DNA of 13,128 bases, taken from contig CAJUFI010000090.1 of NCBI GenBank assembly GCA_910585665.1, positions 1 to 13,128 on the forward strand, read 5' to 3'. Both the position numbers and the translations under genes were made by a program. The notes beneath the pieces were generated by a model. It saw nothing but the letters and a program-made list of their open reading frames with translations, did not search any database and was not told where the DNA came from. Below are positions 5,991 through 12,464 of this stretch, piece after piece. The stretch is from an uncultured Acetatifactor sp. GTDB taxonomy: Bacteria; Bacillota; Clostridia; Lachnospirales; Lachnospiraceae. Each line of letters begins with the position of its first letter. Positions within the stretch are counted from its first letter, which is position 1.

Positions 5991-6785
5991 AATGTTGTTG
6001 CCGCCCGCGAATCTGTCGAAGCCCAACGATTCGTACAGCGAGATGGCGGCAGTGTTGTCGGTATCCACCAGGAGCATCATGGCTTTGGGTCTGTTGAGCT
6101 CTATGGCTTTGGCCAGTATGGCTCTTCCGTAGCCTCTGCGGCGGTATTCTTCTTTTACGAAGAAATCAAAAGGTTCGTTTTCCTCAAATTTATGTGTGAT
6201 ATCCATGTAGCCTACTACCGTGTCTTCTTCCAGGGCCAGGAGGATCCGGAACCTGTCGGAGGCGTCTATGACTTTCTCCGCCGTCCAGTAGCCGTCATCG
6301 GAATGAAGCGCAAGATACTGTTCCCTGTATTGGGGGCTGTACAGCTGGATTTTGTGGCAGCTTTGGCAGGGGACGTCTCTTTTCAGCACCATTTTCTGCT
6401 GCTCGGCTTCAAACTCTGTCTTTTCCGCCAGCAGAAGATTATGGAGGAGGTGGTTGGCGGGATTATAGACGAAATCCGCCTTGCAGCCTTTGTAGTTATC
6501 CTTAAGGAAGGACAGCGTCTCTTTGTAGGCTTTGGGGATGCGGGAGAGGCCTGCCAGCATTTCGATATAGGATTCTTCCTCTAATATCAAAAAGACGAAC
6601 AGGCCGATGATTCTGTCTTCCTCAAAGACGCCCCAGATATGATTTGCGGGCTTGCCCGGCGCATCCAACAGATTGCAGCGCATTTCTTCCTGGCTGCTGA
6701 GCATGGGGTCGCTGAAGTTGGGATCGCTGTTTATTTCGTTGATAAAGTCCAGATACTCGTTTACGCTGGTCAGTGTTTTCAGCAT
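5970..6785 (-). CDS. GNAT family N-acetyltransferase, probably two-domain
   Basis: A 271-residue cytoplasmic protein. The C-terminal half (about 145-265) is a GNAT fold: the acetyl-CoA pyrophosphate loop is RRRGYGRA (215-222, the Q/RxxGxG/A motif) after FDFFVKEEY, followed by TDNTAAISLYESLGF (242-256), the usual last helix and strand. The N-terminal half (1-130) has strands such as IWGVFEEDRIIGLFVFLIL and ESYIEMLAGL typical of a second, degenerate GNAT domain without the loop. CQSC (140-143) sits between the halves. The ATG at 6785 follows GGAGGG at 9 nt. The acyl acceptor is unknown. The gene stands alone on the minus strand and appears intact amid fragments. Confidence 0.88.
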   Translation of the reverse strand: MLKTLTSVNEYLDFINEINSDPNFSDPMLSSQEEMRCNLLDAPGKPANHIWGVFEEDRIIGLFVFLILEEESYIEMLAGLSRIPKAYKETLSFLKDNYKGCKADFVYNPANHLLHNLLLAEKTEFEAEQQKMVLKRDVPCQSCHKIQLYSPQYREQYLALHSDDGYWTAEKVIDASDRFRILLALEEDTVVGYMDITHKFEENEPFDFFVKEEYRRRGYGRAILAKAIELNRPKAMMLLVDTDNTAAISLYESLGFDRFAGGNNITAHVSL

Positions 6786-7166
6786 GGGTTATGTTCCCTC
6801 CAAATCTCAATGATATTCTCCCGGATAATATTTATCTGCCATTTACAATGTATGCTCACACCCGAAAACATTTGCCGGTGGAAATGTATAACGAGTGGGC
6901 GCTTCTACAGTGAAGAACAGAAATCGGCAGACAAATGCGCTCACGAGTATATATTTGCAGGTCCATTTCTAACGGCGCTACAGTTTCGAAGAGGGAGTAA
7001 GGAAATGCCTCCAAATAACCTACGCAAGCCTGTTGCAAAATTTACAGATTTTATCAGGTTTACTCTAAACAAAATGCGTAGATTATTTTCCGGCAGTTCC
7101 TAAGACAATGTGGCAATCGAGGAACTGTGACATATGTACGAATCTATTATAGCGGAGGATTTCAAT
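6786..7166. other. Intergenic region without a clear gene
   Basis: The left part is the upstream region of the GNAT gene: on the minus strand a TATTAT box lies near 6830 with only a weak -35. The reading frames present lack RBSs and do not look coding. CAGTTCCT (7094-7101) and AGGAACTG (7120-7127) form a perfect 8-bp inverted repeat with an 18-nt loop just before the next genes. TATTAT (7145-7150) could be a -10 but has no good -35. Confidence 0.5.
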
Positions 7167-7283
7167 ATGGACAAGTACATTTACCTGTTTTTCCTGCTTG
7201 ACCTTGCCCCTGGGACATGGCCTACACTATATGTGAAGCAAAAGCAGCGGGAGGACGTTTATGAAAATTTCATTTTCCTATGA
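7167..7283 (+). CDS. 38-residue ORF overlapping the ABC gene
   Basis: Starts MDKYIYLFFLLDLAPGTWPT, preceded by GGAGG (7154-7158) at 8 nt, a good RBS. It has a short hydrophobic start and then a polar segment, and ends 23 nt inside the next gene in another frame. The good RBS argues for translation. It could be the N-terminal scrap of a lost membrane component of the transporter or a coupling leader for the nucleotide-binding domain. No family is recognised. Confidence 0.4.
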   Translation: MDKYIYLFFLLDLAPGTWPTLYVKQKQREDVYENFIFL

Positions 7284-7884
7284 GAAACATGTAGTGATAA
7301 AAAATCTGTCGCTCAGGGCACGGCCCGGCGAGCACATCGGAATTGTGGGGGATAGCGGATGCGGCAAGAGCACCGTATTGAAAATCCTTGCCGGCCTTTA
7401 TGAGCCTGACAGCGGAACGGCTGTCATAGCAGGCGAGCGGTTCCCTGAGGAAATCAGGAAGCAGGTAGCCCTTGTCATGCAGAATAACAGCCTTTTTCCT
7501 CTGTCCATAAGGGATAATATTACCTGCGGCCATAGTATTTCAGATGAAATCGTATGGGCAGCCTGTAAAAATGCAAGCCTCACGAAATGGATTGAGAGTC
7601 TTCCCGATGGGCTGGACACAAATGTGGGAGAACGGGGGAATCAGGTCTCAGGCGGGCAGGCTCAGAGGATCCAGATAGCCAGAGCGCTTTGCAAGGATGC
7701 TCCGGTCATTTTGCTGGATGAGCCGGTCTCGGCGCTGGATCAGGATACCGGACAGTCGGTTTTGGACGCCTTAGGCAGACTGACGGATGGCAGGACGGTG
7801 ATACACGTCACCCATCATCAGGAGACTTTAGACGATAGTTATAGAATCTACCGCATGGAAGGAGGAAAGATGGTTCATGGGTGA
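7261..7884 (+). CDS. Orphan nucleotide-binding domain of an ABC exporter
   Basis: A 207-residue ATPase domain: Walker A GDSGCGKST (30-38), Q-loop Gln74 in LVMQNNSLFPLSIRDNI, signature VSGGQ (129-133), Walker B VILLDEP (149-155), D-loop SALD, switch His185 in VTHH. SFSYEKHVVIKNLSL and NQVSGGQAQRIQIARAL are typical of exporters in which this domain is fused behind six membrane helices (peptide, bacteriocin or multidrug type). Here no membrane domain precedes it: a stop lies 27 nt upstream in frame. All catalytic motifs are intact, and GGGAGG (7249-7254) provides an RBS, so a free ATPase may be made; equally it may be the 3' remnant of a truncated exporter gene. The latter is favoured by the fragments on both sides. 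Confidence 0.82.
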   Translation: MKISFSYEKHVVIKNLSLRARPGEHIGIVGDSGCGKSTVLKILAGLYEPDSGTAVIAGERFPEEIRKQVALVMQNNSLFPLSIRDNITCGHSISDEIVWAACKNASLTKWIESLPDGLDTNVGERGNQVSGGQAQRIQIARALCKDAPVILLDEPVSALDQDTGQSVLDALGRLTDGRTVIHVTHHQETLDDSYRIYRMEGGKMVHG

Positions 7885-8090
7885 GCTTCGTCAATTGGTT
7901 AGGAGAATGGGCGTTTAAGATGCTAAAGGGGCTCCTGCTCCGGGGCAGGCCCATTGAAAATATCCCCGGCAGCCAGGCCATGCGGATGGCGGTCATGTTC
8001 GGGTTCGTGACCGTCCGGGGATTCAGTTCATCAAAGATGGCAGGCTGGACATGGATCTGGTTCTGGGAAATTTTTCCTAGCCGTAAGTTA
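7877..8090 (+). pseudogene. Scraps of a gene following the ABC domain
   Basis: ATG at 7877 overlaps the stop of the ABC gene, with AGGAGG (7859-7864) upstream, but reads only MGELRQLVRRMGV before TAA (7916-7918). Such an overlap suits the next gene of an exporter operon. Two further coding-like readings in different frames follow: MLKGLLLRGRPIENIPGSQAM from 7920, and RDRPGIQFIKDGRLDMDLVL ending at a TAG near 8088. The series of frame changes points to a decayed gene or joined fragments; the family is not recognised. Confidence 0.4.
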
Positions 8091-8094
8091 GGGC

Positions 8095-8123
8095 TTTTCT
8101 ATAGGATAAAAATGTGGTATGAT
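8095..8123 (+). promoter_or_regulatory. Promoter of the T-box/metG transcript
   Basis: TATGAT (8118-8123) is preceded by TGG, giving an extended -10; TTTTCT (8095-8100) is a weak -35 at 17 nt. Transcription from about 8130 would place the whole T-box leader in the transcript. Confidence 0.55.
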
Positions 8124-8129
8124 GAATCC

Positions 8130-8478
8130 GTGCACAGGAGACAGGTGGGCTGGCGCTGCCTTGTTTTCCTGTACGCTGCATTTGGAAAGGCTGTGAAGAG
8201 AAGAGTAGACAGTGGGATATGCCACAGAGAGCCTGGCAGGGTGAGAGCAGGCGCAGAAGGAACTGTCGAAAATGGTCTCGGAGCCGCGCACCGAAGCGTG
8301 AGATGTACGCCAAGGCTGCGACGGGTTCACCCGTTATCGTGATAGGCTATCGACGAACCATTTCTCGTCCGCAGCCGATAAGGCCCCTGTCGTGAGGCAT
8401 GGGTGAATTTGGGGTGGTAACACGAAGCATTTGCTCTCGTCCCTGAAAAAGAAATTTTTCAGAGAGGAGGGCTTTTTT
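8130..8478 (+). promoter_or_regulatory. T-box riboswitch, methionine specifier (ATG)
   Basis: This leader senses uncharged tRNA-Met and lets transcription continue when it is bound. Stem I marks: the GAAGAGAAGAGTAGAC segment (8195-8210), AGAGAGCC and GGTGAGAGCAGGC of the distal part (8225-8252, GCCTG pairing with CAGGC), and the specifier loop with ATG at 8272-8274 followed by GTCTCGGAGC, the usual position relative to GGAG. GGCTGCG (8314-8320) pairs with CGCAGCC (8370-8376) around two smaller hairpins. The T-box sequence is AATTTGGGGTGGTAACACG (8406-8424). Its TGGT (8415-8418) would pair with the tRNA ACCA end, the T matching the discriminator A of tRNA-Met. The specifier agrees with the gene downstream. 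Confidence 0.93.
8433..8478 (+). terminator. T-box terminator hairpin
   Basis: CTGAAAAA (8443-8450) pairs with TTTTTCAG (8455-8462) around GAAA; an outer stem joins GCTCTC (8433-8438) with GAGGGC (8467-8472) across an internal loop. Six T follow (8473-8478). The alternative antiterminator uses the T-box sequence with the 5' part of this hairpin. The 3' arm contains GGAGG, which also serves as RBS for the tiny ORF behind it. Confidence 0.9.
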
Positions 8479-8493
8479 ATGGTTATGAAATGA
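8479..8493 (+). CDS. Tiny ORF Met-Val-Met-Lys in the synthetase leader
   Basis: ATG GTT ATG AAA TGA begins one base after the terminator T-run. GGAGG (8466-8470), in the 3' arm of the terminator, lies 8 nt upstream of the ATG. Half its residues are methionine, in the leader of a methionine-regulated gene. Translation is inferred only from the RBS and start; it may be chance. Confidence 0.3.
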   Translation: MVMK

Positions 8494-8540
8494 ATTTGAA
8501 CCAACGTCCACAAAGGCAAGGACTCGAAAAACAGATATAA
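8490..8540 (+). CDS. 16-codon ORF overlapping the tiny Met ORF
   Basis: MNLNQRPQRQGLEKQI starts at an ATG overlapping the previous TGA (ATGA), so it could be translated by re-initiation. It is polar and without Leu/Ile richness or a known family, and lies in the A-rich 150-nt spacer between T-box and synthetase. Coding is uncertain. Confidence 0.22.
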   Translation: MNLNQRPQRQGLEKQI

Positions 8541-8626
8541 AAAAAACGGTAAAAAGAAAATGCAAGCAAACACAAACACAAAAATCAAAACCGGTTATCA
8601 CAACAAACAGAAATGAGGGAAAAATC

Positions 8627-10534
8627 ATGAAGAATATTCTGATAGGGGGAGCATGGCCTTACGCCAACGGCTCCCTGCATATAGGGCATATCGCGGGCCT
8701 GCTGCCCGGAGACGTGCTGGCCAGGTACCACAGGGCCATTGGCGACAAGGTATATTTCGTGTCCGGAAGCGACTGCCACGGAACGCCGGTGGCAATCCGG
8801 GCCAAGCGGGAGGGCAGGACGCCCAGGGAGATCAGCGATTCCTATCACCAGGAATTCGTGGAGTGTTTTGAGAAATTAGGTTTCAGCTACGATGTGTATA
8901 CAAAGACCTCATCGGAGGAGCACAAAAGCTTTGTGAGACAGTTCCACGCAAAGCTCTATGAAAGCCCGTATGTCTATGAAAAAACAGTGCCCCAGGCCTA
9001 CTGCCAGGCATGCGCTACCTTCCTGGCAGACCGGTTCGTCATCGGAAAATGCCCGAAATGCAAAGAAGCTGCCCGGGGCGACCAGTGCGATGCCTGCGGC
9101 GCGGTGCTGGAGCCGGAGCATCTGCTGGAAGCCCGGTGCGCCCTGTGCGGGAAGCCCATCGCCTTTCAGGACTCCAGGCACCTGTATATCGCGGTGTCGC
9201 GGATGGAGAGGCAGCTGCGCAGGCTGGTGGAAGGGCATCCGGAATGGAGGCGCAACGCGGTGGCGTTCACGGAGCGGTACCTGGACGAGGGCCTGCGCGA
9301 CCGGGCGCTGACCCGGGATCTGGACTGGGGCATCAGTGTGCCGAAAGCTGGATACGAAGACAAGACCATCTATATCTGGGCGGAAAACGTCCTGGGCTAC
9401 CTGTCCGCCAGCAAAGAGGCTGCCCGGAAGCTGGCGGCGGAAGAAGACGGTGCGGACGCGGAAGGAGATGGCGTGGATGCGGAGGGAGATAGCGCGGCGG
9501 AAGAAGACGGCGCGGATGCGCAGGGAGACGGCGCGGATGCAGAAGGAGACGGCGCGGACGCGGAGGGAGATGGCGCGAATGCGGACGGCCTGGCAAAAAA
9601 ACGCGCAAAAAAGCTGACGGAAAACCCCACAGACATTCCGGCAAGGAGGGCTCAGGAGGCTTTTGAGACGCTCTGGGGAGAAGAGGCAAGACATTACTAT
9701 GTGCATGGGAAAGACAATATCCCTTTCCACACTATCATCCTCCCGGCTCTCCTGATTGCCGCCGAAAACGGGGCGGAGGGCTTGCGGCAGGAGGCGGAAT
9801 GGTGGACGGGAACCGGCGGGAAGTGGCATCTGCCGGACAGGATCGTGTCCAGCGAGTACATGACGCTGGAGGGGCGGAAGATATCCACCAGCCAGAATTA
9901 CGCCATCTGGGTGAAAGATTTGCTTCAGCGCTACGAGCCGGATTCCATCCGCTATTATTTCCTGGCCAACGGGCCGGAGAAAAAGGACGCGGATTTTTCC
10001 TGGCGGGAATATGTATACAGCCACAACGGCGAACTGCTTGGAAATTACGGGAATTTCGTCAACCGCACCCTGTCCTTTATCCTGAAATACTGGGACGGCA
10101 TCGTGCCCTCCGGCGGGCGGAACCCGGAGATAGAGGGAAAGACGGAGGAGCTGTTCTCGACAGTGGGCAGGCAGATTGAGAAAGGAGCGTTCAAGGACGC
10201 CCTGGGAGCCGTCTTTGGGTTCGCCAGGTTCGCCAACCGCTTCTTCGATGCGCAGAAGCCCTGGGCCACCAGGGAGGTTGACGAGACGGCCTGCAAAGAG
10301 ACGCTTTTCCAGTGCGTCCAGATGACTGCAGGCCTGGCAGTGCTGCTGTGGCCGTTCCTGCCTTTTTCCTCCGAAAAGGTATGCGGCTGGCTGGGCATAG
10401 ACAACCGATGGAAGCGGCAGCAGGTTCCCCCAGGCCATCGTCTGCCGGAGATTGAGATTCTTTTCCGGAGAATCGACAAAAAAGTCATAGAGGAGGAGAG
10501 CGGAAGGCTGCAGAACATCCTTAAGGAGGCCTAA
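8627..10534 (+). CDS. metG: Methionyl-tRNA synthetase
   Basis: This class I synthetase charges tRNA-Met with methionine in the cytosol. HIGH is at residues 18-21 after PYANGSL, and the second signature is KISTS (418-422), a variant of KMSKS. Four CxxC knuckles (126/129, 142/145, 154/157, 171/174) form the zinc-binding connective domain of the two-knuckle type, as in E. coli and archaeal enzymes rather than the one-knuckle Bacillus type. The anticodon-binding helical region (about 465-635) has ANGP, NYGNFVNR and WPFLPFSSEKV. There is no C-terminal EMAP/Trbp-like domain. At 635 residues it is lengthened by an acidic tandem repeat at 274-321. The ATG at 8627 follows GAGGG (8615-8619). It is controlled by the T-box upstream. 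Some Firmicutes carry a second MetRS of this type that tolerates MetRS inhibitors; whether this is the only copy here is unknown. Confidence 0.96.
   Translation: MKNILIGGAWPYANGSLHIGHIAGLLPGDVLARYHRAIGDKVYFVSGSDCHGTPVAIRAKREGRTPREISDSYHQEFVECFEKLGFSYDVYTKTSSEEHKSFVRQFHAKLYESPYVYEKTVPQAYCQACATFLADRFVIGKCPKCKEAARGDQCDACGAVLEPEHLLEARCALCGKPIAFQDSRHLYIAVSRMERQLRRLVEGHPEWRRNAVAFTERYLDEGLRDRALTRDLDWGISVPKAGYEDKTIYIWAENVLGYLSASKEAARKLAAEEDGADAEGDGVDAEGDSAAEEDGADAQGDGADAEGDGADAEGDGANADGLAKKRAKKLTENPTDIPARRAQEAFETLWGEEARHYYVHGKDNIPFHTIILPALLIAAENGAEGLRQEAEWWTGTGGKWHLPDRIVSSEYMTLEGRKISTSQNYAIWVKDLLQRYEPDSIRYYFLANGPEKKDADFSWREYVYSHNGELLGNYGNFVNRTLSFILKYWDGIVPSGGRNPEIEGKTEELFSTVGRQIEKGAFKDALGAVFGFARFANRFFDAQKPWATREVDETACKETLFQCVQMTAGLAVLLWPFLPFSSEKVCGWLGIDNRWKRQQVPPGHRLPEIEILFRRIDKKVIEEESGRLQNILKEA
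9446..9589 (+). repeat. Tandem 21-bp repeats encoding DGADAEG inside metG
   Basis: Seven units of mostly seven residues (DGADAEG, DGVDAEG, DSAAEE, DGADAQG, DGADAEG, DGADAEG, DGANADG), residues 274-321. All units keep the frame, even the six-residue one. They sit between YLSASKEAARKL and the segment leading to YYVHGKDNIPFHTI, both core parts of the catalytic fold, and are followed by a basic KKRAKKL patch. The insert should form an acidic, disordered surface loop. Confidence 0.93.
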
Positions 10535-10541
10535 TGTCAGG

Positions 10542-10622
10542 GGGCCGAAGCCCGGGTCTTTGACCCATAAGGCTTTGGCCCATACGGCATTGGCTCGTGC
10601 TGTAGGGTGCGCCGCATGGGCC
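10542..10622 (+). promoter_or_regulatory. Two mutually exclusive hairpins behind metG
   Basis: Hairpin A: 10542-10552 pairs with 10571-10581 over 11 bp with one G-U pair, and encloses GGGTC/GACCC (10554-10566). Hairpin B: 10577-10588 pairs with 10611-10622 over 12 positions with one mismatch. GGCCC (10577-10581) is used by both. Hairpin B is followed by a T-rich GTATTCTTGTTTT, hairpin A is not. This may simply be the metG terminator region, or an attenuator. Confidence 0.55.
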
Positions 10623-10676
10623 GGGTATTCTTGTTTTGGGGAAAAGTGCGTTACTGGATGTTTTTAAGATTCTTAT

Positions 10677-10731
10677 ATAAACGGCATTTCATTCCTGCCA
10701 GCCATTAAACACAGCAAGTCATGCCGTTTAT
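10677..10731. repeat. 11-bp perfect inverted repeat before the effector-domain gene
   Basis: ATAAACGGCAT (10677-10687) and ATGCCGTTTAT (10721-10731) are exact inverted copies with a 33-nt spacer. The left arm overlaps a possible -10 box TATATA (10674-10679), whose -35 (TTACTG, 10651-10656) is poor. The right arm ends 9 nt before the GTG of the next gene. It could be an operator or the scar of a small palindromic element. Confidence 0.6.
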
Positions 10732-10740
10732 CCGGTTTGC

Positions 10741-11193
10741 GTGCAAGATTCAATCACCGAGTATATAGCTTTCTATGTCACCACCCGGCTGAACCAGTAT
10801 GTGCTGAAAGGGCTTGCCGGCGACAACGTGACCAGCTATGGGGTCATGACGAATTTCCGTGAGGAAGGATACGATTTTTACATCGCAGCCCAGCTGGGGC
10901 AGTGGGAGCGGGAGCATCTGGAGCTGGAACTGGGAAACGCCGAGGACGCGAAGCGGTTCGAGAACATTATGATTCCCGCCCACACCTATGTGGTATGCGA
11001 GACGGAGCGGTGCGTGTATCCTACTACGGTGTTTGAGAAGCTGCGGAAGAAAATCGTGGAGGAATGGCTCCCCTCCTCCGGATATATGCTTGCGGAAGCG
11101 CCGGAGGTCTCAGTCACCCATTGGTTCCGCAAACCGGACAACGAGAAACGCTATATCGAACTGTGGCTGCCGGTGTCGCGGATGGATGGCTGA
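10741..11193 (+). CDS. GyrI-like effector-binding domain protein, probably truncated AraC-type regulator
   Basis: A 150-residue protein matching the ligand-binding domain found in GyrI/SbmC and at the C-terminus of many AraC and MerR regulators. It has a repeated alpha-beta pattern with NVTSYGVMTNF, then MIPAHTYVVCE (the usual 'ipa-tYav-' strand) and FEKLRKKIVEEWLPSSGY ('--iw-eWlp-sgy'), and ends in RYIELWLPV. In AraC-type regulators about 100 residues of helix-turn-helix precede this domain. Here the frame begins at a GTG without RBS, and QDSITEYIAFY looks like the linker of such a regulator. I favour an N-terminally truncated remnant over a genuine stand-alone protein; both exist in Firmicutes. 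The start is therefore uncertain. Confidence 0.65.
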   Translation: MQDSITEYIAFYVTTRLNQYVLKGLAGDNVTSYGVMTNFREEGYDFYIAAQLGQWEREHLELELGNAEDAKRFENIMIPAHTYVVCETERCVYPTTVFEKLRKKIVEEWLPSSGYMLAEAPEVSVTHWFRKPDNEKRYIELWLPVSRMDG

Positions 11194-11217
11194 GCGGTTC
11201 TGATTGCGCTATAAAAG

Positions 11218-11273
11218 GCGGAAGGGCGGATGTGTACCAGCTGAAAGGCAACGGTACATATCCGTCTTTCTGC
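11218..11273 (+). promoter_or_regulatory. 21-bp stem-loop downstream of the effector-domain gene
   Basis: 11218-11238 pairs with 11253-11273 over 21 positions: all are Watson-Crick or G-U (four G-U) around a 14-nt loop, with a GGTACA core in the right arm. It lies 25 nt after the stop codon at 11193. No T-run follows beyond CTTTC within the stem, so it is not a standard terminator. G-U pairs form only in plus-strand RNA, which favours plus-strand transcription. Confidence 0.6.
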
Positions 11274-11381
11274 ATAGGAAGAAAAGTGTCCACTGCCCGG
11301 TTCGCTGACAGAAGGTGCGCCGGCAGGAACTACCTCATGGACGGCAGCAGGATCCCGGAACAGGGCAGCAGTCTATTGCCC

Positions 11382-11924
11382 TTATAAAAGGTCGGAAATC
11401 CGGATGCTCAGGTCCCCATAAATGCAGACCGGAATCTCGTCGTCAAAACGGTACTGACAGGTTCCTTTTCCGCTCACGAAGTCGTAAGCATTTACGATGC
11501 GTGTCGATGGATTAATGATCCAGTATTCCCGGACGCCCGCCGTGCGGTATTTAAAGAGCTTGACGCCGTAATCTATCTGCTGGGTCGATGGCGAGACGAT
11601 TTCGATGATCCAGTCAGGGGCTCCGTTGCACCCTTTGTCGTTCAGGCTGCTTTTATCACATATCACGGAGATGTCGGGCTCCACATAGTTCCGGTCATCT
11701 TCGTTTAGGAACACGGCAAAGGGGGCGGGAAACACCTCGCAGTTTCCGCCCTTGGCGTCAATATAGCTTAGTATCTGGTGGCTCAATTTGGCCACAAGCC
11801 TTTGGTGGTTGGTGGTCGGGGGAGCCATATTATAAATTTGACCATCGATCAGTTCCGCCCTCTGACCGTCCGGCAGGGCGTAGATATCTTCGATTGTGTA
11901 ACTTTTTTCCTGTATCAGTGCCAT
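11382..11924 (-). CDS. Uma2 family PD-(D/E)XK putative endonuclease
   Basis: A 180-residue protein of the Uma2/DUF820 family, abundant in cyanobacteria and present in scattered gut Firmicutes. Its fold is that of PD-(D/E)XK nucleases, and its cellular role is unknown. Visible family marks are AELIDGQIYNMAPP (23-36), VEPDISVICD (81-90, likely catalytic Asp84), PDWIIEIVSPST (103-114, Glu108 with the usual ExV in place of ExK), Lys122/Tyr126 in VKLFKYRTAGV, and EYWIINP (133-139). Length is normal for the family, and nothing is missing. The ATG at 11924 follows AGGAGG at about 7 nt, a strong RBS. No partner gene is adjacent; a possible link to mobile or defence DNA is context only. Confidence 0.93.
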   Translation of the reverse strand: MALIQEKSYTIEDIYALPDGQRAELIDGQIYNMAPPTTNHQRLVAKLSHQILSYIDAKGGNCEVFPAPFAVFLNEDDRNYVEPDISVICDKSSLNDKGCNGAPDWIIEIVSPSTQQIDYGVKLFKYRTAGVREYWIINPSTRIVNAYDFVSGKGTCQYRFDDEIPVCIYGDLSIRISDLL

Positions 11925-12011
11925 TTGGTCCTCCTTCCTTGTAAGGCGCTGTTCCGCTTGACGTGAGCGCCAAATACATTCTTGTCTTCCTGATTTTACT
12001 ACAGAAAGTTC

Positions 12012-12431
12012 TTATTGTAAATAGATTTGGAAGAAACCAATCATCTTGACGGCAGGACTTGTCATTGTCAGTCCCTTGTTTTCGTAGCCGTTGCCATTGT
12101 ACTGTCCTGTGAACGGATAGCTTTCGGTTCCGATTGGCGCCCACGCTGTCTTGGACATGGTGATATCCGCATTTTGCATTGGGTGCTCAGTAGGGGGTGA
12201 GGGTGAATGAATCAATGTGAAAAATACATAAAAGAGAGTTGCAGTGTCAATGGCCGCCATGGTATCATGTTTAACGATAGGGATGACAGGTGTAATGACG
12301 GCGGAGACGGTAGGTGAAGCCGATGGAGGAAACGATGAAAGATAAGTGGCGGATCTGGGGGCGGCGGCAGAGGGGAGGGGTTCGGCAGCTGTCTGGAGGA
12401 GATTGTGTCCTGAAACAGTCAGTGTCTTCAT
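12012..12431 (-). pseudogene. Fragment of a GLUG-motif cell-surface protein
   Basis: The last 50 residues, ending TAWAPIGTESYPFTGQYNGNGYENKGL, match the repeat of GLUG-type surface proteins ('W-PIG--s-PF-G-fdGNGh-I-GL'). In intact proteins many such repeats follow; here the frame stops after one (TAA near 12012). The upstream part (from an ATG at 12431) is a Ser/Thr/Pro/Ala-rich stretch with VPIVK-like turns that could be a wall-spanning linker, but its quality as protein is doubtful. No signal peptide or RBS is visible. It is a remnant of a larger gene. Confidence 0.5.
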
Positions 12432-12464
12432 GGATTTTGCTGTTCCCCAGGTGCTTTCTGCTCC

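Noticed and set aside
5982..6584. A 200-codon plus-strand frame opposite the GNAT gene
   Set aside because: It is an antisense shadow of a well-supported GNAT protein with RBS.
7881..8342. A 153-codon frame running into the T-box leader
   Set aside because: Its second half is the riboswitch; the start lacks its own RBS, and the composition changes midway.
9446..9589. CRISPR-like repeat array
   Set aside because: The 21-bp units are tandem without spacers and stay in frame within metG.
8909..10438. A 509-codon open frame on the minus strand across metG
   Set aside because: It is an open antisense shadow produced by GC-rich codons; the composition is unnatural, and the sense strand carries all MetRS motifs.
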